A DNA stretch of 64,000 nt from Myxocyprinus asiaticus (taxonomy: Eukaryota > Chordata > Actinopteri > Cypriniformes > Catostomidae): contig NC_059348.1 of assembly GCF_019703515.2 (NCBI RefSeq), positions 20,479,656 to 20,543,655 of the forward strand, in the 5' to 3' direction. Shown in pieces: positions 56,110 through 64,000 of the stretch. The position numbers and the translations under genes are program-made. Below the pieces are notes generated by a model that was given only the letters and a program-made list of their open reading frames with translations, made no database searches and had not been told where the DNA came from. Numbering within the stretch: the first letter of the stretch is position 1; every line of letters begins with the position of its first letter.

Positions 56110-59091
56110 AGTGTGAGTGAGAAACCTATCAATATTTAAGTCCTTTTTTACTATAAATTCTCCTCCCTGCCCAGTAGGTGGTGATATGTATGAAGAATGT
56201 GAATTGCCATAAAACTAAAGAAGAGGAATATGAAAATGGAGATTTATGGGATGGCATGAGGGTGAGTAAATGATGAGAGAAAGTAGATAAAGTTGAATGA
56301 GCTGATACATTTGTGTACATCTAACAGAATTTTTCTAGTTATGCGGACATAAAATGACCATAAGTTGAATTTACTTAAAAAGTATGATGCAAAAATGATA
56401 CATATATATTTTATGAAAATCCAACACATAATTTCTTCCTTTTTTTTTTTTTTTTAGTGAGGGAACCAGCCTGCCTATACAATTACAAAACACTAAGGTT
56501 TTCATTACATGAACAGTAACAGATAGAATCTGAACTCTTCTCATCCCTCACACCTATAATGCTCCACCTTTATTCTAGCACCTGGACCTGGGCACAGCAA
56601 AGCAGCCCTGTCACATCGTGCATTAGGCCACATTTCCTGCTGCTCCAGCTGATCTCCCCTGGGGCACAGTATATGTTGCTGTACAGGGTAAGAGACACAG
56701 AGTAACACTTCCTCATGAGTAGGCAATGAAGACTTTGCATGTGTGGACCTGTCAGGGAGATGTGGAGGAGGAAAGCACTGCTTTGAAACAAGTAACTCAG
56801 ATAAATGCTTCTCACTCGCTGGGGTTCAGACAGGTGTAATCTGGCAAGGGCAGATAATTGCTTGTGCAAGACATCCAAGCAGCTACAAGCAAGGCAGATT
56901 CTTATGTCCAGTGTTTTCTGCCCTTAAAAACACAACCCAACTACCAGTGAGCATTCCTTTGCCATGAAATTCTTCTTCTTAAAAATAAGACATGGTCCAC
57001 ATCAAATATGGCTGTTCATTGCAATTTGTCTATTTTTCTTTTCATGCAAAGTGTCTCAGTCAGAGACAGGAATGTGTTCCCTCTAGTGGGAACAACATAT
57101 TATAGCAGCTATTGATGTTTTCACCATTATGGTGATGGCAGTATTAATATTCTGTGTACTTTATTCCATTGCTATGGGGGCCATCTCTTGACCTCTTGAG
57201 AGACCTGTTTGAAAGCACAAAAACATAGCTACATAGAGTAATATAGCAATATAGAGTAATTCAGGCAAAATAGAATACATGGTTGTCATTTTACAAATTT
57301 ATAACAAAAAACATTTGATCCTGGTCCATTGAACTTGCTTGCTTGTTTTTGTGTTTGTAGGGTTGAGACATTTCATATGTTATCACCAAACATGCAAATT
57401 GCCCGTACTACTGTTAAGCAGCCTTTTTTATACCGTCACCCAAGAGTCCTAATTAATTTTCAATATGTATGCAACTCTTCAGAATTGAATAAAAGATATG
57501 TCAATCATTTAAATGTCAAAATAATAGTAGTTTTATAAAGAATGGGCATCTAGATTGTTTTGAGCCACATCTACATTTTATGGGGGTAAAGAAGCATATG
57601 CATATAGGGTTAAAGTACTGTAATACTATTCATATTCCAAGTCACATTATCTTGCAACTTAAGAATATTTAATAAGGGAAATCCCTTTTTAAATAAAGAC
57701 TTATTTGTTATGAGAACCTGTGGAGGTGGCGGGTGGTGCTACACTGATTTTTATGAGGATGCCAGCTGTTTTGATCATACATCTAACTGCACACATGGTC
57801 AGTGTCTAAAGTAGGCCAATCAAGTATGATTCAACCTTATGAACTGACACATGCAATGTCAGATGAATATAAACATTTACATATCCAGAGCGATTCTGGA
57901 GTTCAATGCTTCAGATTTAGTGAAGTGAAACCCAATCCTTCCGGTCCTCCCCATAAGAGTGTGAAGTCATAAATTAGGCATGGTGCCCTTGGTGAAATGA
58001 TCGATAACAGGAGAGGGTGAAAGAGGAGAGAGATGTATAAAGACCTCTGCAGAATGCATACCAGTTTTATATAAAACATTGGGAGTTAACGTCTGAGTTC
58101 AAACTGTCAACAGACCATGTAATAGTGTCTTCGAAGAATGATCAGGCTATTGGAACTCACGGCCATGTCACTCATTGCTTACAATTTCTAGTTTAGCTGG
58201 CTGATGAAAACAGTGACCTCACATTACCCCATCTTAATATGCTTGAATGAGTGGCAGTGTTTACTGTCTGTATCCACTTAGTGAAAAGTCTACAATTTGA
58301 CTGTTATGACTGGTGATAATGATTTACTAACTACTAGTACATTCAGATGGAAGTAAATTATTATCACTTTAATACTTTCTCTTTATGCAGTTCATGTCAG
58401 CATTAATACTAGCAAATATGTATGCACATGGACAATGTATGAGACTAAACAGCTCTAGAGGCACAGACAGCACTCTTGGGTATATGATTCTCTCTGATTC
58501 TAATACATAATTTGTTAGCAGCTGCAAAATGCTGTGGACCATGCCCAGGCAACATTTCAAGCTTGAATCCATGCCATCACCAGGGGCTGATTTTTTGCAT
58601 TAAAGAAACACCCATGAACCTCAAAGTAATAAAATAATTTGGTAACACAGAAAAAGGATTTTACATTTTTGAGGATCAACTTGAGTTGAAAATTTTACAT
58701 GCTCCAGAGACTTCTTAATTTTCACGCTGGTCTATGTTACAGTCGGGGAAAAAAAAAGATATTATACACAATAGATTAAGGAAGCATTCCCATCCTTTTT
58801 TAAAACACACCTTTGTGAATCTTGACAGTAAAATTAACTTGTAAAATGGGGTTGTGGGAATTATGTAACAGTAACAATTGATATGTCTCAAATTTAGGAC
58901 TTCAGGCAGACCTTTTTTTTTTTACATAAAGCCGACTCAATGCGTTTGAGCCATGGATTGTTCGTTACTTTAGAATAATGTAAATTTGCACTGTACTATT
59001 TCTTCATTCATCTACTTTAAGCACAAGGCCTGCATCTAGTGTCACAAGATTTCTGCTTAACCGACATCAAAGATTCCAATCATATATATAT
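56110..59091. other. Intergenic DNA without identified genes
   Basis: Fragments of the TTAA family (TGGCATGAGGGTGAGTAAAT near 56252) and a poly-T run (56440-56457) occur. Frames of 60-100 codons at 56541-56967 and 58369-58572 show no family motif. Confidence 0.4.
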
Positions 59092-60583
59092 ATTGCATTC
59101 ATAAAGTATTCAGACCCCTTAATTTCTTTCACATTTTGTTGTTGCAGCCTTATGCTAATAGGCTTTAAATAATTTTTTCACATCAGTCTACACTCCATAC
59201 CCCATAATAAGAAGGTAAAAACCAGATTTTTGATAACTTGCAAATTTATTAAAAAGAAAAAACTGAAATATCACATTAACATAAGTATTCAGACCCTTAA
59301 CTCAGTACAGATGTGACAGGCTTTGCACACCTGGATTTGGGAATTTTCTGCCCTTCTTCTCTGCAGATCCTCTCAAGCTCTGTCAGGTTGGATGGGGACC
59401 ATCGGTGGACAGCCATTTTCAGGTCTCTCCAGAGATGTTCGATTGGATTGAAGTCTGGGCTCTGGTTGGGCCACTCAAGGACATTCACAGAGTTGTCACT
59501 AAGCCACTATTGCGTTGTCTTGGCTGTGTGTTTAGGGTCATTGTCTTGTTGGAAGGTGAACCTTCGGCCAAGTCTGAGGTCCTGAGAGCTCTGGACCAGG
59601 TTTTCATTGAGGATATCTGTATTTTGCTGTGTTCAGCTTTCCTTCAACCCTGACCAGTCCTTGCCGCTGAAAAACACCCCCACAGTATGATGCTACACCA
59701 CCATGCTTCACCGTTGGGATGGTATTGCGTAGGTGATGAGCAGTTTTCTCAAGACACGACGCTTGGAATTGAGGTCAAACAGTTCAGTCTTCATTTAGTT
59801 AGACCAGAGAATCTTGTTTCTCACAGTCTGAGAGTCATTTAGGTGCTTTTTTTGTGTCTTGCACTGAGGAGAGGCTTCTGTCTGGCCACTCTGCCATAAA
59901 GTCCAGATCGGTGGAGTGGACCAGTGATGGTTGTCCTTTTGCAAGTTTCTCCCATCTCCATCTTGGAGCTCAACCGGAGTGACCATCGGGTTCTTGGTCA
60001 CCTCTCTTACCAAGGCCCTTCTCCCCGATTGCTCAGTTTGGCTGGGCGGCCAGTTCTAGGAAGAGTTCTGGTTGTTTCAAACTTCTTCCATTTAAGAATT
60101 ATGGAGGCCACTGTGCTCTTGGGAAACAAAATGTTTTTGTAGCCTTCCCCAGATCTGTGCCTCAACACAATCCTGTCTCTGAGCTCTGCAGGCAGTTCCT
60201 TTGACCTCATGGCTTGGTTTTTGCTCTGATATGCAAGTTAATGCAATTTATTTGCTTTCTTAGCTGTGAGACCTTATAAAGACAGGGATGTGCCTTTACA
60301 AATCATGTCCAATTAATTGAATTTGAAGTGTAGAAACATCTCCAAGATGATCCAGAGAAATGGGATGCACTTGAGCTAAATATCAAGTGTCATAGCAAAG
60401 GATCTGAATACTTCTGTCAATGTGATATTTCAGTTTTTTCTTTTTAATAAATTTGCAAAGTTATCAAAAATCAGTTTTTTGATTTCTCATTATGGGATAT
60501 GGAGTGTAGATTGATGTGCATAAGGCTGCAGCATAAACAAAATTGGAAAATAATGAAGGGGTTCTAATAATTTATGAATGCAC

Positions 60584-60586
<3 letters not shown>
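59092..60586 (-). mobile_element. Decayed Tc1 element
   Basis: The left end GCATTCATAAAGTATTCAGA and the right end TTTATGAATGCACTG are inverted, and inner arms include CTTATTAAAAAGAAAAAACT-type sequence on both sides. It is the same broad family as the element at 50478. The right end abuts a TG/TA microsatellite. Confidence 0.85.
59297..60210 (-). pseudogene. Tc1 transposase remnants in several frames
   Basis: Three pieces are recognisable: 60007-60210 (LRDRIVLRHRSGEGYK, STVASIILKWKKFE), 59795-60013 (VREVTKNPMVTP and the end of the NKILWSN motif, where the first catalytic Asp is lost) and 59297-59488 (NVLEWPNQSPDFNPIEHLWR, which keeps the Glu). Multiple shifts and stops separate them. Confidence 0.85.

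Positions 60587-60670
<84 letters not shown>
60585..60670. repeat. (TG)n(TA)n microsatellite
   Basis: GTGTGTGTGTG followed by about 75 bases of TA dinucleotides, directly at the right end of the Tc1 element. Tc1 targets TA, so the element may have landed in the repeat. Confidence 0.95.
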
Positions 60671-60673
<3 letters not shown>

Positions 60674-63486
60674 CTACTAGATTGTTATGAAATTATAAAA
60701 TGGCATTGTACTGTATATACAGACCTATTAAATTGTGGTGAATGTAGGCCCATAGAATGAAGAACGTTGTTTTATATCTATAATTTGTGGGGAAACGCTT
60801 TCATTTTGTACCAACCACCTTTTTCTTTTCTTTGAAGGGGTTAAACTTAAATTACTTTATGGTATAAAATACATAAGGCACACTAAGTCAATTTAGAGTA
60901 TGCAGCATAAAAAGCCTGAAGGTAAGGAATATTTACATAACTGATCAGGGAAGTACAGTAACATCATTCCTGTACAGTTCAGAGTGCTACAACACTTTAT
61001 TGTACAGGAATGATGCTCAAGAAAAGAGTGAGCAACAGAAAAAAGAGATATTTCATTAACTTATTAGCCTCAAGCAGAGCCAATAGGATCACATTTATGA
61101 ATACCCTGAATACATATAAAAATGTTGTTGGCCTAGTCAATGTTTGAAACTTGCTAAAATCTTCAGACAGACTTTTTTTTAAAATTATTTATTTTTGACT
61201 ATTTTTCCCTCCTGCCCAAATTTATTATAAACTTAGTTTCAAATTATGGAAATTACTAAAATTATTGCATTTCTAGTTATTCCTTGACTCGTATGAGGCC
61301 ACTGTAGCCTATTTCCACAAATGTTTGCCAAACAACCTACTGTCCCACGGACCTCCTGCAGAGAATTCCTGATTTTCCCTCCTAAACTTATCGGCCCCCA
61401 ACCACCAGTTTACCTAGAACACTTGTAAATACCCTTCCCTCCTTTGTTCATCCCTTAGATCTTGCCTGGCAAGTTCAGATGTTTGATGGAGAGTTTAGAC
61501 ACTGCGCTGGCTGTATTCTGTATTGAAAAGTGTTCGGAAAAAATTATTTCTGTAGCTTGGTCAGAAAATGGTAGCTGGATTCTTATGCATTATAAATCAT
61601 ATCTAATTAAGAAACAACAAACTTGTATCAAAATATTAAACATTTCCCTCCACTGGACAAGGTTCTCTTCATTCACATGATGCTAGAGAAGTCCACTCTT
61701 CAGCTGCAACATGCATTGTGTGATTAATCTGAATGTCTCCGGCATAATGGCTGCATTGTGTATTTATTCATTAACTTTAATAAGAAGCATTCACAGTCAC
61801 ACTGAACACAAAAATAATAGAGAGACACAGTGATTGAGCATCGGGACAAGAACTAGGCCCATTGTGGTTCTATGTCTTCTAGTTTGTCAACAAACCAAAG
61901 CACATATCCTCACAGAGTGTCACTAAACTGACCCTCCAGTATATTAGCTCATATGAGAGTCAGTTGGTGGCTCAGTATACCATCATTGTGAATGGTAATG
62001 TCTGGATCACCACTGTCACAATTAATGATTACTTCATGCAAATAGCATATTAAGAAAGATTATGAAAGCACATTAAAATGTATAAAGCACAGGATCAAAG
62101 GTATTCCTTTAGTTAATATTATTCTAACACAGACACACACAGTTTTCTCCCACTGACTGAGGTCAGAGGACATAGGAGCACAGGACTTTCCCATGGATGG
62201 CTGCAGTCTTTCCTTTCTGATTAAAAATGTATACCATCTCAGCTTGGTCACCAGTGGAATTTACATATCTCTTCACAGCTTTCTCCCAGATGAGAACTGA
62301 TGCAACTTTTCTCTTTACTTTCATTGAAAACAACAAAATCATGTAAACAATATAAATATCAGAAGAATTTCTGTGATTATCCACATAGCAGGAGCATATT
62401 GGATCTTCAATTAAAATCACAGGTGCCTTTGGTCAGGTGTTCCAACGGGTGTTAAATGCATGCAACTGCTGGATTTCTAGGTATTTCACTATAGCAATCC
62501 AATAATACACATATCTTGATCAAACTAGAGCAATCAGACCATGTTTGGAGGTCATTCAAGTGGGCAGGGTATGGACTTTGATCTTTATTCAAAGAATACA
62601 CAGTTTATTCACTGTCATTACATGCAAACTTAAGTCAACACTATGGGATAAAATGTTGGCATTACTCATTAGATTCTGTAACTTTATTCCTTCAAAAAGT
62701 ATTCGAAAGTTGACCACTTTCATTCAATGATTAAACTGAAGTGGCCATTAAACCGGAATTCCCTCCCACTAACTCACACACACTAGAGTCTGAGCCCATA
62801 AAACATGCTGCCACAGGAAGAGCTATAATGACTTAAAAACATTCTCTTTTTTTTTCTTTTCTTTTTTTTTCAGTATGATCTAAAAGCCCAACATTCATTC
62901 CATCAATCCACGTCTCTGATCTTAATACTCTAGCCTCCTCTTGTGGCCAGACAGAGTGACACATAAAGATGTAAACTGAAACTGACCATGATAGAACCAG
63001 ACAAAAGCTAATAATATGACATTGTAACCCAAAGGGCAAAATCACTCCAGTATATTTGACATTTTCCAAAGGAAATATCATGCAAAAAAAGTTTGTTCTT
63101 CCAATAAAACTAGAACACAAGGATCCAACCACAGGACTGAGGGGCCTAAATACAATAATGTAATAATTAACCATTGAAATAGGTACAGTACCCTGAAAAA
63201 GAATATGGACACTTTAGGCATTCTTAAAAATGTATGAATGCCTTTGCGTTATTTAACAAAATACCAAAACCAGTGGCATTTATTTCAAAGAGAGATAACA
63301 CAAGCACACTTTTAAAGCGAATTAAAAAAAAAAAAAAAAAAAAAAAAACAGTTTGTTAAAAGGATTAAAAACAAGATATATTGTTTAAAGTCAACATTTA
63401 TTTGGACACTTTCTGGTTGTCAACATACATACAGATATAAAGAATTAGATTAGGATTACCCTATAGATTACCCTAACCGTAGACAT
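60671..63486. other. Intergenic DNA without identified genes
   Basis: Contains one perfect 15-bp hairpin (60962-61015), pyrimidine-rich and poly-A runs (62848-62872 and 63326-63349) and no recognisable coding sequence. Confidence 0.4.
60962..61015. other. Perfect 15-bp inverted repeat with 24-base loop
   Basis: CATCATTCCTGTACA (60962-60976) is complementary to TGTACAGGAATGATG (61001-61015). The stem is shorter than that of a typical microRNA precursor, and pairing beyond it is poor. Confidence 0.6.
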
Positions 63487-63860
63487 ATGACAGACAGACA
63501 GACAGACAGATAGACAGCTTCTAGCATCAGTCAGTAGTGCTCCTCTTGAGGCCAGGGAAGTGAGGTTTACACGTACCGCACAGCTATCACATACCAGCTG
63601 GCTCCCGTTACACTAGGGTATGGCTAGGCGGTTGTTATGGTATTCTAAGTGGTTGCTAGAACATTGCTAGCCAGTTGCTATAGGGTGTTCTGGCTTATTG
63701 CTAGGGTTTTTCTATGCATTGCTTGGGTGTTCTAGCACCAGTCGCTAGTTCACCTCTTGAAGCCAGGGGAGTGAGGTTTACACATACTGCACAGCTATCA
63801 CGTACCAGCTGGCTCCCATAACACAGACAGACAGACAGATAGATAGATAGATAGATAGAC
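63487..63860. repeat. GACA/GATA repeats, tRNA-like pieces and minisatellite at right edge
   Basis: GACA units (63490-63513) lead into a partial tRNA-like element (63518-63611, ending GGCTCCCGTTACA then CTAG), about 110 bases of the GGTTGCTAG minisatellite, a second partial element (63733-63822) and a (GACA)n(GATA)n run to about 63860. The first piece shares variants (CTTCTAGC, TCCTCTTGAGG, GGAAGTGAGG) with the partial element at 34888-35035, so they are close relatives. Confidence 0.8.
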
Positions 63861-64000
63861 ACTGAAAAATTATTTTGCGGTGAAGTAAACATAGCAGAAA
63901 AGAATAAGTACATTCTACATTGAATAGCTTATTTTTTGTGTGAACTTGAAAATACTGATAAATTCTACATTTAAATTAACTTCAAAGATATAAAAATTAA

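Noticed and set aside
62833..63174. 113-codon minus-strand frame
   Set aside because: Low complexity at one end (poly-T derived Lys/Arg run), with no domain and no splice context.

Overview
This window looks like intergenic and gene-flanking DNA of a ray-finned fish. I infer a cyprinid (carp, goldfish or zebrafish group) from the mixture of elements. There are four Tc1 elements, hAT-like and TTAA-flanked miniature elements, CR1/L2-type LINEs with a fish-style 3' tail, a Ty3/Gypsy element with a chromodomain, long TA runs, and a five-exon prothymosin alpha gene. Nothing bacterial or viral in organisation is present. I find no rRNA, no intact tRNA and no CRISPR array.

One conventional protein-coding gene is clear: prothymosin alpha (ptma), minus strand, coding exons between 43712 and 46232. 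Every splice site is consistent and the product is 108 residues. A TATA, GC and CCAAT promoter lies just upstream and a poly(A) signal lies about 0.6 kb downstream. A second CpG-rich promoter with a probable untranslated first exon lies at about 490-1190, also minus strand, and its gene would lie beyond the left edge. A weak candidate for small exons on the plus strand lies at 41461-42020.

The left part (1-13 kb) holds the left-edge promoter, a three-deep nest of miniature transposons (6.6-8.15 kb), a solo LTR with a perfect 5-bp target duplication (10514-10918), and a Tc1 element whose transposase has one visible nonsense codon (11.9-13.2 kb).

The centre (13.8-35.0 kb) is a tandem duplication of a unit of about 4.2 kb. 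Copy A (13817-17975) is compact. Copy B (17976-35035) is swollen by an 863-bp hAT-like element, an insert carrying a CR1/L2-type LINE, and an 8.2-kb Ty3/Gypsy chromovirus. A second LINE has landed inside the reverse-transcriptase YxDD codons of that chromovirus. Copy A keeps empty sites for these insertions, so their order can be read directly. Both copies carry a minisatellite of GGTTGCTAGGGTGTTCTGGCT-type units, interrupted by a small tRNA-related element.

The right part holds a Tc1 with a nearly full-length transposase frame (36.0-37.5 kb), the ptma locus (43.1-46.4 kb), a four-element nest (50.2-54.6 kb: an outer inverted-repeat element hit by a Tc1 and by a hAT-like element that was itself hit by a TTA-target element), a further hAT-like element, a decayed Tc1 (59.1-60.6 kb), and another piece of the minisatellite and tRNA-like unit with GACA/GATA repeats at the right edge. 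Family names of transposons are judged by eye from termini, target duplications and protein motifs. No database was searched.
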